Shown: in pieces, positions 8,953 through 17,700 of the stretch
Position numbering within the stretch: position 1 is the stretch's first letter
How the letters are laid out: the number at the start of each line of letters is the position of its first letter
NCBI GenBank assembly: GCA_949287425.1
Contig: CASEGJ010000005.1
Span: 18,955-82,954 of the forward strand
From: an uncultured Caryophanales bacterium
GTDB lineage: Bacteria; Bacillota_I; Bacilli_A; RFN20; CAG-288
DNA length: 64,000 bases
Reading direction: 5' to 3'
The notes under the pieces: model-generated
The model's input: only the letters and a program-made list of their open reading frames with translations
The model's database searches: none
Told to the model about the DNA's origin: nothing
Translations under genes and position numbers: made by a program

Positions 8953-9693
8953 CTAGATAAACAAATTAATTATAAAATAGGCCCAATTGTAAAATGTCTT
9001 TGAAATGGTGACAAAATCCTCATGAAAACCGACCTGGTTTTGTAACCATGTATTCATCTGTGGAACAAAAGAACCAATTAAGACCATTACTAACATAATA
9101 ATTACAATGCTACATCCTGATTTAAACACACCATAAATTAAACCTAACAAGCGATCAAAAATACCCTTTTTACCTTCTTGTTTTGCTTTTTCAGATTTAA
9201 ATAAATTAAATAGGAAATTAACAATTAATCCAGCAACTAAACCTGCAATTATAAATAAAATGATAAAAGTAACAGCATAAGTTATACTTGCGACAAATGA
9301 TGATCCCATTGCTACAGCTACTGTACTAGTATTTATAAATACTTTAGAAATAAAAAATGAAGCTAAGAATTTAGGAACACCGCATTCAACATATATATTT
9401 TTCAATGAATCTATATCGTTAGTAAATTCACTATATGGCATTTGTAAAAAAATACTTACTTCATTAGAAGAAGCACCATCAATAAACTTGTTAGCCCAAA
9501 ATTCCGACCAAGTATTGCCAAAATTATTAGTGGTTAGAATCAAATTAGCTAACATTTGATAACACAAAATAGCAACAGTAAATCCAGCAATTGTTACTGC
9601 TAAACTTTTAATTTTCTTTTTTGCACCTCTAATAAAGCCAATTAAGCCACCTAAAACTAAAAGTGCCAATATTATATAATCTAGTAATTGCAT
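8953..9693 (-). CDS. CvpA family membrane protein
   Basis: The 246 residues start LLDYIILALLVLGGLIGFIRGAKK, the characteristic first CvpA helix and basic loop. Further hydrophobic segments lie near residues 33-52, 120-160 and 190-215. CvpA was named for colicin V production, but its role in ordinary bacteria is envelope-related and poorly defined. AAGGAGA precedes the ATG at a good distance. It is the first gene of a two-gene unit with the small membrane protein downstream. Confidence 0.75.
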   Translation of the reverse strand: MQLLDYIILALLVLGGLIGFIRGAKKKIKSLAVTIAGFTVAILCYQMLANLILTTNNFGNTWSEFWANKFIDGASSNEVSIFLQMPYSEFTNDIDSLKNIYVECGVPKFLASFFISKVFINTSTVAVAMGSSFVASITYAVTFIILFIIAGLVAGLIVNFLFNLFKSEKAKQEGKKGIFDRLLGLIYGVFKSGCSIVIIMLVMVLIGSFVPQMNTWLQNQVGFHEDFVTISKTFYNWAYFIINLFI

Positions 9694-9799
9694 TCATCTT
9701 CTCCTTAACAAATATATTATAATACATAACTTATAAACTTTTAAAAACGAAGACTGTGAAATTTTGATAAAAGCATGCTAAATTAATAGTGGTGATAAT

Positions 9800-10297
9800 A
9801 TGAATAGAAAACTATATACAAAAAATGAATTGATGCAAATCGCAATAAATGAAGCCAAAAAAGGAATTATAAATAATGAAGGCGGTCCATTTGGAAGTGT
9901 CATTGCTAAAATGATAGATGATAATAATGGATATCTAATTGCTAAAGGTCACAATCAAGTTGTTAAAAATAACGATCCAACTTGCCATGGTGAAATGATG
10001 GCCATTCATAAAGCTTGTAAAAAGCTCAACTCTTTCAATTTATCCGGATATACTTTATTTACTACAGGTGTTCCTTGTCCAATGTGCTTTGGTGCAATTT
10101 TATGGGCAAACATCGATAAAGTTTACTATGGGTGTGACTTAAAAGATACTGAACAAATCGGCTTTAAAGATGAAATATTTATGCAAAAAATCAAAAATTC
10201 CGCAAAATATGAAGATAATTTTATTCAACTAGATAGGAATCAGTGTTTAAAATTATATAATTATTATTTATCTTTAAAGAATAAAACCCCATATTAA
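9800..10297 (+). CDS. guaD: Nucleoside/guanine deaminase, cytidine deaminase superfamily
   Basis: Zinc-dependent deaminase of 165 residues. The zinc and catalytic signature is complete: CHGEMMA (catalytic Glu, one zinc ligand) and PCPMCFGAI (two cysteine ligands). The N-terminal GGPFGSVI and the NDPTCHGE context, with a long C-terminal helix region, resemble Bacillus GuaD (guanine to xanthine) more than TadA. The first ligand is Cys-His-Gly-Glu, where most relatives have His-Ala-Glu. Substrate remains a guess between guanine and another purine. It overlaps the convergent VanZ-like gene by 4 bases. Confidence 0.75.
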   Translation: MNRKLYTKNELMQIAINEAKKGIINNEGGPFGSVIAKMIDDNNGYLIAKGHNQVVKNNDPTCHGEMMAIHKACKKLNSFNLSGYTLFTTGVPCPMCFGAILWANIDKVYYGCDLKDTEQIGFKDEIFMQKIKNSAKYEDNFIQLDRNQCLKLYNYYLSLKNKTPY

Positions 10298-13200
10298 TCT
10301 TCTTCTAATTCATCTGGTTTAGATTTGTATGAATAAGTTTTATTCATTGTTTTAGCTTTTCTTTTCTTTAGCATAAAGATAATACTTACGACAATTACAA
10401 ATATTATCATAGCTGAAATATAACCTAGCATATCGATACCAACATCAGCTAACGTACATCCTCTTCCTGGAACAAAATATTGAATTATTTCTGTTAATCC
10501 AGCAATTATAAAGCCAATTAACGATGAACAACTAGCGGCAATTAATCTAGAAATATACGATTTAAATTGAATTACCATATATACACATGATAAAAATCCT
10601 ATAAAGAAGAATAAGCCAAAATGTCCAATTGATTTTCTTACAAATAAGGCAAATTGCTTAAAGATACTATTGGTATCTCTAACGATATTAAAATATATAA
10701 ATACTGAATATGATTTTAAAGAATCTTCTCCTCCATATGTCATTTTATATTTAGCTTCACCAACACCTTTTAATGAAATTTGACCATTATAATCAATAGA
10801 AACAACATTGGAATCATCTAAACATTCATATCTAATATTAGTCGATGTCGCATATTCAAGCATCTTTGGAACTAACTGATATGATTTACCATATAACAAA
10901 GTAATCGAATAATATGTAATTCCATCTTTTACTTCTTTTTTAAATTCTTTGGCGTTTAATTTAGAATTATCTAAGCTAAATGAAGAAGTAGCATCAACTA
11001 CTTTGATAGTTTTAGTTAAAAACACATCTGGTTCCATTTTAGATTGACAAATAATTTGACAAGTACCTTTAGAAAGACAAGTAGCATACCCACTATTATT
11101 TATAGAAATAATATTTGGATTACTCGAAGAATAAATAACATCTTTATATGTTGCATTATCATTAATAATACTTCCAATTTGCATAGTTGTACCTATAGCA
11201 AAAATTCCGTTATTAATATCAGGAATATTTTCTTTAGGATAACTAATAGTATCAATTGTCAGTGAAAAAGCATCCATATCTATAGGTATATATGTGATAT
11301 TTAAATCTAAATATTTAGATAAATTATCAACGTTTTTAACGATAAATTCTAGTCTAGAACTACCGATATTAATTGGAGAAACAACGTTATTTTCACTACT
11401 ATAAACAACATTTGAATTACTAACTTGAACTTGATAAGGATAATCTATCTTGTAATTTGAAATATAACCATCTTTAAATTTGTTAGAAAATTCAAATTCC
11501 ATTTTTACTTTTAAAACATCTTTAACACCGAGTTCAATAGAATTTGAAGTAATTTCACTAGCTATACCATCATTATCAATAGAAGTTAAATATGAGATAT
11601 TAGGAACATCAACTATTTCAAGCGTGTAATTTAAATCGTTTAAGTTTAGCCCTTGCTTATCAAATCCTGAAATTAATTCAAAATTAACTTTACCAACTTT
11701 TATTGGTAATACTTCGTTAATTTGTCTTAAGTTAATTGGAGAATCAATATCGAGTAAATTGCGATTTGCATCGTAAAATTCAATGTTATTTTTTCCATTT
11801 GTAACATTCAAAAACACATCGGTATTAGAATATTGGCTTGGCATAATTGAAAACTTTTTAAAGATATTCTCTTCTGGAATATTTAAATATAACTTATTGA
11901 AACAATTACATTCACTTGACTCTAAATCAGTATATAAACTATTTAAACTGATACTTTCTAATGAAACTGTCGAATGAATTTCTTGATATTCATAATGGAA
12001 AGTCAAATAACTATCCATTGTATTTTTATCAAAATAATAATTAATTTCACCATCTGTTTTAGAAGTGCTATTTTTAAGCTTAAAAACTAATTTATTATAT
12101 GAACTGCTAATTAAATTTAGATTATTAGTATCATACTCAACCATATAGTTATTTAAAACATATTCTTTTGAATTTGAAATATTATATGGAATATTAATTG
12201 TAAATGTATCTATTGAACATATCTCATTAATATAATTAATATTTGGCGAATAGCTAGTAATAAGTTTATCTTTAGATACATCATCAATATCTAGATATTT
12301 TTTACTAGTAACATTAACATCGAAAGTCGTATTAATTACCTGATTTTCATCTGTTTTATATTCTAATAAAATATCTTTATAAAGCTTATCTTCATTTTTA
12401 TTGTTAGATTGAATTATTAAATTAGTATTAGATACATTAATAGTTAAATCTCCATAATTACTTATTTTTAATCTTGATGGATCAAAGCTAGCATCGATAG
12501 GATTAATAATAATTTTAGAAGTATATTTATCTTGTAAAGCGTACATATTTACATCATTGACAAAAATCGATTCAACTTTTTTATCGATATTATCTTCTTT
12601 TGCTTTTACTTCAACAATAAAACTATCATTAATTTCACTATTTTCTAAACTAGCTACTTTAATAGTAGATTTACCTTCTTTTAAACCTTTTATTAACCCT
12701 TTTTCAGATATACTAACTACAACTAAATTAGAAGAAGAAAACACTACATCTTTATTTGTAGCATTACTTGGAAAAATTTCATACTTTAATTGATAAGTCG
12801 AATTTATATCTATAGCTTGAACTAATTTATTAACTATTTCAATTTTCTCTATTTTAATATCGCTAACATTAAAAGTATACTTTTTAACTAAATTTTCATT
12901 ATGGATAGATGCAAAATATATATTCAAATTATCTTTAGCTTTAGTAAATGTGATACTTGAATCAGAATTGATAGTAAAATATGATGTATCTCCACTAACT
13001 TTTACTCCCTTATATGATGTATCTTCTGGTTCATAATTAACTGTATATTTAATTTTGTCGCCAACTTTAACGTTTTTAGATTCATTAGAAAATTCAACAC
13101 TAAAATTAGCCAGATTTTTAACGTTATCTTCATCATAAATATCATTGATATTATCGTTAAAATTACCCGTAATTGAATTAGATTGATTAGCAGAAATTGT

Positions 13201-13308
13201 CCCAGGTAAACTAGCTTCAGCAATAGCTAAACCGCTAGCTGCAATATACAATCCTAAGAAGATATATTTAACAAATTTACCAACCTTTGCCTTTTTTAAT
13301 CTATTCAT
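10294..13308 (-). CDS. VanZ-like membrane protein with a large Ig-like (Big2) insertion
   Basis: 1004 residues. Residues about 12-45 form a hydrophobic helix followed by EASLPGTISANQS, the first-helix pattern of VanZ-like proteins. Residues about 880-985 resume the VanZ pattern with three more helices, KSIGHFGLFFFIGF, EIIQYFVPGRG and DVGIDMLGY. Between them lie some 830 residues of beta-rich extracytoplasmic sequence. Bacterial Ig-like group 2 repeats are recognisable near 150-235, 675-770 and 775-878 (patterns such as VVSISEKGLIKGLKEGKSTIKV). VanZ relatives give glycopeptide or lipopeptide tolerance by an unclear mechanism. TATAAT lies at 13330-13325. A Lys/Glu-rich cytoplasmic tail ends the protein. 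The function is inferred to be at the cell surface. Confidence 0.7.
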   Translation of the reverse strand: MNRLKKAKVGKFVKYIFLGLYIAASGLAIAEASLPGTISANQSNSITGNFNDNINDIYDEDNVKNLANFSVEFSNESKNVKVGDKIKYTVNYEPEDTSYKGVKVSGDTSYFTINSDSSITFTKAKDNLNIYFASIHNENLVKKYTFNVSDIKIEKIEIVNKLVQAIDINSTYQLKYEIFPSNATNKDVVFSSSNLVVVSISEKGLIKGLKEGKSTIKVASLENSEINDSFIVEVKAKEDNIDKKVESIFVNDVNMYALQDKYTSKIIINPIDASFDPSRLKISNYGDLTINVSNTNLIIQSNNKNEDKLYKDILLEYKTDENQVINTTFDVNVTSKKYLDIDDVSKDKLITSYSPNINYINEICSIDTFTINIPYNISNSKEYVLNNYMVEYDTNNLNLISSSYNKLVFKLKNSTSKTDGEINYYFDKNTMDSYLTFHYEYQEIHSTVSLESISLNSLYTDLESSECNCFNKLYLNIPEENIFKKFSIMPSQYSNTDVFLNVTNGKNNIEFYDANRNLLDIDSPINLRQINEVLPIKVGKVNFELISGFDKQGLNLNDLNYTLEIVDVPNISYLTSIDNDGIASEITSNSIELGVKDVLKVKMEFEFSNKFKDGYISNYKIDYPYQVQVSNSNVVYSSENNVVSPINIGSSRLEFIVKNVDNLSKYLDLNITYIPIDMDAFSLTIDTISYPKENIPDINNGIFAIGTTMQIGSIINDNATYKDVIYSSSNPNIISINNSGYATCLSKGTCQIICQSKMEPDVFLTKTIKVVDATSSFSLDNSKLNAKEFKKEVKDGITYYSITLLYGKSYQLVPKMLEYATSTNIRYECLDDSNVVSIDYNGQISLKGVGEAKYKMTYGGEDSLKSYSVFIYFNIVRDTNSIFKQFALFVRKSIGHFGLFFFIGFLSCVYMVIQFKSYISRLIAASCSSLIGFIIAGLTEIIQYFVPGRGCTLADVGIDMLGYISAMIIFVIVVSIIFMLKKRKAKTMNKTYSYKSKPDELEED

Positions 13309-13425
13309 AATATGTCCTAGAAATATTATAAACTATTTTATTTTTAGCCGGCTGAGTAAATGTTATTTTTTGTCATTTTTTGTTTTAAATGTGTTGAGCT
13401 TCAAAACTAACAAAAATACACATCA

Positions 13426-13950
13426 TTATATATTCTTTTTAAATTTTAAAACTGTATCCTTATACTTATCTTCTCTATATAAAAGACAAAGATTTGTTTT
13501 CCATCCAGCTGCAAATTCATCAAGATAATTAAGAATCATTTCAATTGTTAAAGATGAGTATATTAAACCATTATCTAGAAACTTTTCTGGTGGTGTTAAA
13601 TAATTTAATCTATCTATTAAAATATAATCATATTTCCTATCCAACATAAGTTTTTCAATTGTTTTCTTTAATAAATCAATAGATCTAACATCAAAATCAT
13701 CAACAATTGAAATACATCCACCATTTTTACCATTGATATTTTTTACATGATCAGAATTAGAAGTTATTTCATGTTCATCCAAACAAAAAGTGAACCTTTT
13801 TAATATTGTATTTGCGTTTAAATCAAAACTAACAAACAAAATTTTTTTACCATCAGTAAAATCAGCACTTATTTTGTTAAATATATTTGTAAGTGTCTCT
13901 TCTTCATTGATGATAGTAAATAATTTAATATTTAGAAATGTATTTTCCAT
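13426..13950 (-). CDS. Unrecognised protein, possibly a degenerate DnaB/RecA-fold domain
   Basis: 174 residues, no signal peptide or membrane helix. Two segments look like core strands of the DnaB/KaiC-type RecA fold: KILFVSFDLNANTILKRF (compare the FSLEMS helix region of DnaB) and YDYILIDRLNYLTP (Walker B-like strand). There is no P-loop, so ATP hydrolysis is unlikely as encoded. It is monocistronic, flanked by the VanZ-like gene start side and the initiator tRNA. The resemblance is by eye only; it could equally be an unrelated small alpha/beta protein. Confidence 0.5.
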   Translation of the reverse strand: MENTFLNIKLFTIINEEETLTNIFNKISADFTDGKKILFVSFDLNANTILKRFTFCLDEHEITSNSDHVKNINGKNGGCISIVDDFDVRSIDLLKKTIEKLMLDRKYDYILIDRLNYLTPPEKFLDNGLIYSSLTIEMILNYLDEFAAGWKTNLCLLYREDKYKDTVLKFKKNI

Positions 13951-14150
13951 GTTTCTTTATATTCAATATTATAAAAGTTTTAACATCTAAAATCTATCAT
14001 TTCATCTTCTAACGAAATGAGATAATTGAAATAGTAAGTTCCATTTTACAAAACATAAACTGCATTTTAGTTTTACACAAGCAATTTTATAGTAAAACCA
14101 AATTTTTAAAATCAATCTTTTCAAGCTGATTTTATCTACTAACAAAACTT

Positions 14151-14174
14151 AAAAAAACGCTCGATTTCTCGAGC
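14151..14174 (-). terminator. Terminator of the initiator tRNA transcript
   Basis: GCTCGA (14159-14164) pairs with TCGAGC (14169-14174) around TTTC. On the minus strand the stem runs into CGTTTTTTT. It lies about 50 bases after the tRNA 3' end. Bases 13951-14150 hold no gene that I can support. Confidence 0.8.
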
Positions 14175-14222
14175 AAATATCAGTAATTTAACACGATTAT
14201 TTATGTCAAATATTGTCTTCTA

Positions 14223-14298
14223 TGGTGGCGGGGGCAAGATTCGAACTTGCGGCCTCCGGGTTATGAGCCCGACGAGCTGACCACTGCTCTACCCCGCG
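14223..14298 (-). tRNA. Initiator tRNA-fMet (anticodon CAT)
   Basis: A 76-base cloverleaf on the minus strand: acceptor CGCGGGG/CCCCGCC, D stem GAGC/GCTC, anticodon loop CTCATAA, T stem GCAAG/CTTGC with TTCGAAT loop, discriminator A, and CCA encoded. Initiator identity is shown by the C1-C72 mismatch and by three consecutive G-C pairs (GGG/CCC) closing the anticodon loop. The position 27-43 pair is a T-G wobble. It stands alone, with its own promoter and terminator. Confidence 0.97.
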
Positions 14299-14330
14299 AT
14301 AACAAGCAAACACTTTTAAAGTGCTTTATA

Positions 14331-14359
14331 ATTTTAACACATCATTTTATATAATACAA
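14331..14359 (-). promoter_or_regulatory. Probable promoter of the initiator tRNA
   Basis: On the minus strand TTGTAT (14359-14354), a 17-base spacer, then TAAAAT (14336-14331). The -10 is 32 bases before the mature tRNA 5' end, leaving a short leader that contains the inverted repeat CACTTTTAAAGTG. Both boxes deviate from consensus but the spacing is ideal. Confidence 0.5.
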
Positions 14360-14371
14360 CAAATTTTTACA

Positions 14372-14400
14372 TTGACTTAGCCTAACTGGTATATTAATAA
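14372..14400 (+). promoter_or_regulatory. Possible promoter of the guanylate-kinase-like gene
   Basis: TTGACT at 14372-14377, 17 bases, TAATAA at 14395-14400 on the plus strand. It would give a leader of about 160 bases before the ATG at 14571. A second TTGACA at 14474-14479 has no well-placed -10 box. Confidence 0.4.
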
Positions 14401-14440
14401 GCTATACACAAACCATTTTTACTTAATTATCAATCAAATT

Positions 14441-14462
14441 AGTGCTAAAGAAAGCACTTTTA
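14441..14462 (+). other. Hairpin in the leader of the guanylate-kinase-like gene
   Basis: AGTGCT (14441-14446) and AGCACT (14453-14458) flank AAAGAA and are followed by TTTATATT. This resembles a weak intrinsic terminator between the candidate promoter and the gene, so attenuation is conceivable. A six-pair stem in AT-rich DNA can also arise by chance. Confidence 0.3.
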
Positions 14463-14570
14463 TATTGAAGTAATTGACATTAATATATTAAAATGTTTTT
14501 GATAATTTTAAATTTTGAATCTACAATTAAAATTTTTAATTATCTTTTTTATAAAAAGGAGCTAGTGGGA

Positions 14571-15119
14571 ATGATTGTAATTACAGGGGCAAGTGCAACT
14601 GGAAAAACAGAAACAGCTAAAGAATTAGGAAGTTTATACGACATTAAAAAGGTCGTTACTCACACTACACGAGCTAAAAGAATAGGTGAAATCGATGATG
14701 TCGATTATCATTTTGTCACTAAGGAACAATTTCTTCAATTAGAAAAAGAAGGTGCCTTTGTTGAAACCACTGAATATAACAACAATTTCTATGGCACAAC
14801 TAAAAAAGAAATTGCTGATAATAAAGTCGTTGTGTGTGAAACTAATGGAGCTAGAGTCTGGTTAAGTTGCAAAGATCCTAGAATCGTTGTCTATCGTCTT
14901 CACGCTTCTTTACAAGCTCGTGCCTTAAGAATGAAGCAAAGAGGTGATGATCCTATCTTAATCGAAGAAAGATTAAAAAATGATGTCACTAGATTTGCCG
15001 ATGACCAATTAAAATCAAACAAAATTTTTGAAATAGATACCGAAAAATATTCAATAAAAGAGGTAGCTAACATAATCTATAACGATTATATTAACTACCT
15101 AAAATCCTTAAATGATTAA
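14571..15119 (+). CDS. gmk: Guanylate kinase or guanylate-kinase-like protein
   Basis: 182 residues. GMP kinase transfers phosphate from ATP to GMP on the way to GTP. The P-loop is GASATGKTE rather than the usual GPSGVGKG form. The GMP-binding part is well kept: THTTRAKRIGEIDDVDYHFV, then AFVETTEYNNNFYGT. The usual aspartate after the fourth strand is glutamate (VVVCETNGARVW). A lid follows (ALRMKQRGDDPILIEERLKND). The start is ATG 14571, 9 bases after AAGGAG; an upstream in-frame ATG at 14493 lacks a ribosome site. It could be the housekeeping enzyme or a divergent paralogue. Confidence 0.8.
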   Translation: MIVITGASATGKTETAKELGSLYDIKKVVTHTTRAKRIGEIDDVDYHFVTKEQFLQLEKEGAFVETTEYNNNFYGTTKKEIADNKVVVCETNGARVWLSCKDPRIVVYRLHASLQARALRMKQRGDDPILIEERLKNDVTRFADDQLKSNKIFEIDTEKYSIKEVANIIYNDYINYLKSLND

Positions 15120-15126
15120 ATGATTA

Positions 15127-15157
15127 ACTTACTAGCTATCTAGCTAGTAAGTTTTTA
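15127..15157 (+). terminator. Terminator of the guanylate-kinase-like gene
   Basis: ACTTACTAGCT (15127-15137) pairs perfectly with AGCTAGTAAGT (15142-15152), followed by TTTTTATAT. The first arm overlaps the last two bases of the convergent glgA gene. The minus-strand side has no U-tract, so it is one-directional. Confidence 0.82.
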
Positions 15158-16563
15158 TATAAATCAATGTATTCATTTACCTGTTTTGACCATGAAAAGT
15201 CTTCTTTCATGGCATTTTTAATCATATTATCTAATTCTTCAGAATGTCCATAATACATTTGAATAGCTAAACCTATTGAATAGTCAAAACCATTTTCATC
15301 CCAGCCATCAAAACTATAACCAGTGGCATTTGCTTTATTATCATAATATGAAATAACTGTATCGTTTAATCCACCGACTTTTGATACGATAGGCAAACTA
15401 CCATAATGCATAGCGATAATTTGGCCTAAACCGCATGGTTCAAATCTTGAAGGCATCAAGAAGAAATCACTTCCAGCATAAAGTAAGTGTGAAAGTTCTT
15501 CTGAATAACCTAAATAAATTTTCAAAGTGTTAGGATATTGATTACAATAATCTTTTAATGTTTGTTCAATATTACTATCCCCTTGGCCAAGTAAAACTAA
15601 CTTAGCTCCTTGACTAGCTAATTGTGGGATGTTTCTAACTATTCTTTCAACTCCCTTTTGAGAGGTTAATCTTGAAATAGCAGTAAATAAAGGACAATCT
15701 AATTCGTTAAGATTAAAGCCGAATTTTTCATAAATAGCTTTTTTATTAGCTAACTTTCCTTCTTTATATGTTTTATAATCATACTCTTTAACAATATGAG
15801 AATCGTTATCTGGTGAGAAATTAGTATAATCGATACCATTAACTATTCCAAACATATCAAATCTTCTGTTATTTAAAATATAACCTAAACCATTAAAGGC
15901 TTTAAAATCAGAAAGCAATTCATTAGCGTGAGTTCTAGAAACTGTTGAAATAGCATCAACGCTACAAATTCCACCCTTTAGTAAGGAAACTTGATCGTTA
16001 AATCTCAATAAACCTGATGAATAATAATATTCTTGTAAATCTAAATATGACCCAAGGTTATATGGATTAAAATAACCTTGGAATAAAGGGTTATGTATAG
16101 TTAATAAAGAACGGAATTTCAATCCAGCATCAGCTAATAACAAAGGCAAAATAGCAGTTTGCCAATCGTGAACATGAACAATATCAGGTTGAAGGTTAAA
16201 TCTCAAAATAGCTTTTCTAACTGCTTGGCAGAAAAAAGAAAATCTTCTTTCATCATCGCCATATCCATAATAGCCATCTCTTTCAAAGAATTCTCCACAT
16301 TCGATAAAATAGAAAGTGACATCATCTCTAACATCTTTTAAGATATTACAACCAATCATTTGATTGCCCATAGCTACGCCAAATGAATCGACAAATTCAT
16401 AATTATCTAAAACGCCTCTTTTAGTTTTTAAATAGAATGGCAAAAAGACATAGACTTTGTGCCTTTTTTTAACTAAAGCTTTAGATAGACCACTTACAAC
16501 ATCTCCTAATCCGCCAGTTTTAGAAAATGGTACAGATTCACTAGCAGCAAATACTATTTTCAT
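15136..16563 (-). CDS. glgA: Glycogen synthase GlgA
   Basis: GT5 glycosyltransferase that extends alpha-1,4-glucan from ADP-glucose. The 475 residues match the family. The N-terminal ADP-glucose-binding motif is SKTGGLGDVVSGL. The C-terminal half has the GT-B donor site (SRLTSQKGVERI, then PSRFEPCGLGQIIAMHYG). It is the last gene of the glgC-glgD-glgA set and starts one base after glgD ends. Neither a branching enzyme nor a glycogen phosphorylase lies in this window. Confidence 0.96.
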   Translation of the reverse strand: MKIVFAASESVPFSKTGGLGDVVSGLSKALVKKRHKVYVFLPFYLKTKRGVLDNYEFVDSFGVAMGNQMIGCNILKDVRDDVTFYFIECGEFFERDGYYGYGDDERRFSFFCQAVRKAILRFNLQPDIVHVHDWQTAILPLLLADAGLKFRSLLTIHNPLFQGYFNPYNLGSYLDLQEYYYSSGLLRFNDQVSLLKGGICSVDAISTVSRTHANELLSDFKAFNGLGYILNNRRFDMFGIVNGIDYTNFSPDNDSHIVKEYDYKTYKEGKLANKKAIYEKFGFNLNELDCPLFTAISRLTSQKGVERIVRNIPQLASQGAKLVLLGQGDSNIEQTLKDYCNQYPNTLKIYLGYSEELSHLLYAGSDFFLMPSRFEPCGLGQIIAMHYGSLPIVSKVGGLNDTVISYYDNKANATGYSFDGWDENGFDYSIGLAIQMYYGHSEELDNMIKNAMKEDFSWSKQVNEYIDLYKNLLAR

Positions 16564-16564
16564 A

Positions 16565-17686
16565 TTAGACTATATCTCCTCTTTTAATATAGATTACCTT
16601 TTCATCACTACCGACAATTTTCTTGGTGTGAATAATTCTAGCTTCTTTATCGCAAACGACATATTCTAAATGAGTAGATTCAGAAATATATGAACCAGAT
16701 AAGATAATACTATCTTTAATATAAGCTCCTTCTTTAACAACTACATCTCTTCCGATTATTGAATTGATAACAGTACCATCAATTCTACATCCATTAGCAA
16801 TAAAAGATTGTTTAACAGAAGCGTGATCTCCATATTTTACAGGAGGAGTATCATATGATTTAGTATAAACTGGCCAACTTGAATCAAAATAAACTTTCAT
16901 TATTTCTGGATTTAAAACTTCTTTAGAATAATCCAAATAATGTTTTAATGAATCAAAACAACGTAAATAACCATCAAATTTATAAGCATGAATAGGAATA
17001 TCTTTATAAATCATAGCCAAAACGTCGTTTAAAGTATATAAAGATGAAGTTCTTTTTCCTAAATGAATTAAACCTTTCAAAACTTCTTTATCTATAATAG
17101 CAGTTTGCATATAAATGTTAGCATCATCACTTGTCGATAAATTTTTAGAAATATCTGTAACTATATTTTGATCGTTTACTTTAATTTTATATTCACCGAT
17201 AAATGCTGATTTAGCGTTATCTACCTGTTTATAGAAAATAGAAATCTTGTTGTTATTTTTAATGTGTTCATCGATATATGGTCTAAAATCCATTTTGTAA
17301 ATCATATGTGTAGGAGCGATTATACATACTTCTACATCATCAGGAATAGATTTTAAAAACCAACTATTTTCAATTAAGTTATTGATATCGTGGTTATATG
17401 TAGGAGAAGTAGCATATGGTTCATCATATAAAATAGAAAGGCCACCTAATTTAGAGTTTTCATTATAAATATGACCATCTCCAATATGTTGAATGATAGA
17501 ACGTAGATTTTTCTTAACTAAGACAGCCATTCTATCGATACCAGAATTGGCAAAATTAGAAAGAGGAAAATCCATAAAAGCGTATCTTCCTAAAAAGGAA
17601 GTAGAAGCTAATGAACGTGTAGAATTAATTCCTTCACATTCAGGACAATAATGCAAGTTTAAAATACCGACAGCTTTTGATGACAT
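16565..17686 (-). CDS. glgD: GlgD, non-catalytic ADP-glucose pyrophosphorylase subunit
   Basis: 373 residues, homologous to GlgC with a nucleotidyltransferase-like domain and a C-terminal left-handed beta-helix (IDGTVINSIIGRDVVVKEGAYI). The N-terminus lacks the GGxGTRL nucleotide-binding loop seen in GlgC (here HYCPECEGINSTRSLAS). This is the expected state of GlgD, which acts as a regulatory partner in the GlgCD hetero-oligomer of Bacilli. It lies 14 bases after glgC. Confidence 0.94.
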   Translation of the reverse strand: MSSKAVGILNLHYCPECEGINSTRSLASTSFLGRYAFMDFPLSNFANSGIDRMAVLVKKNLRSIIQHIGDGHIYNENSKLGGLSILYDEPYATSPTYNHDINNLIENSWFLKSIPDDVEVCIIAPTHMIYKMDFRPYIDEHIKNNNKISIFYKQVDNAKSAFIGEYKIKVNDQNIVTDISKNLSTSDDANIYMQTAIIDKEVLKGLIHLGKRTSSLYTLNDVLAMIYKDIPIHAYKFDGYLRCFDSLKHYLDYSKEVLNPEIMKVYFDSSWPVYTKSYDTPPVKYGDHASVKQSFIANGCRIDGTVINSIIGRDVVVKEGAYIKDSIILSGSYISESTHLEYVVCDKEARIIHTKKIVGSDEKVIYIKRGDIV

Positions 17687-17700
17687 AATCTTCTTCCTCC

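Noticed and set aside
13309..13425. Riboswitch between the VanZ-like gene and the 174-residue gene
   Set aside because: Apart from an AGCCGGCT palindrome and AT-rich DNA I see no conserved structure, and the likely -10 box at 13325-13330 leaves no room for a leader RNA.
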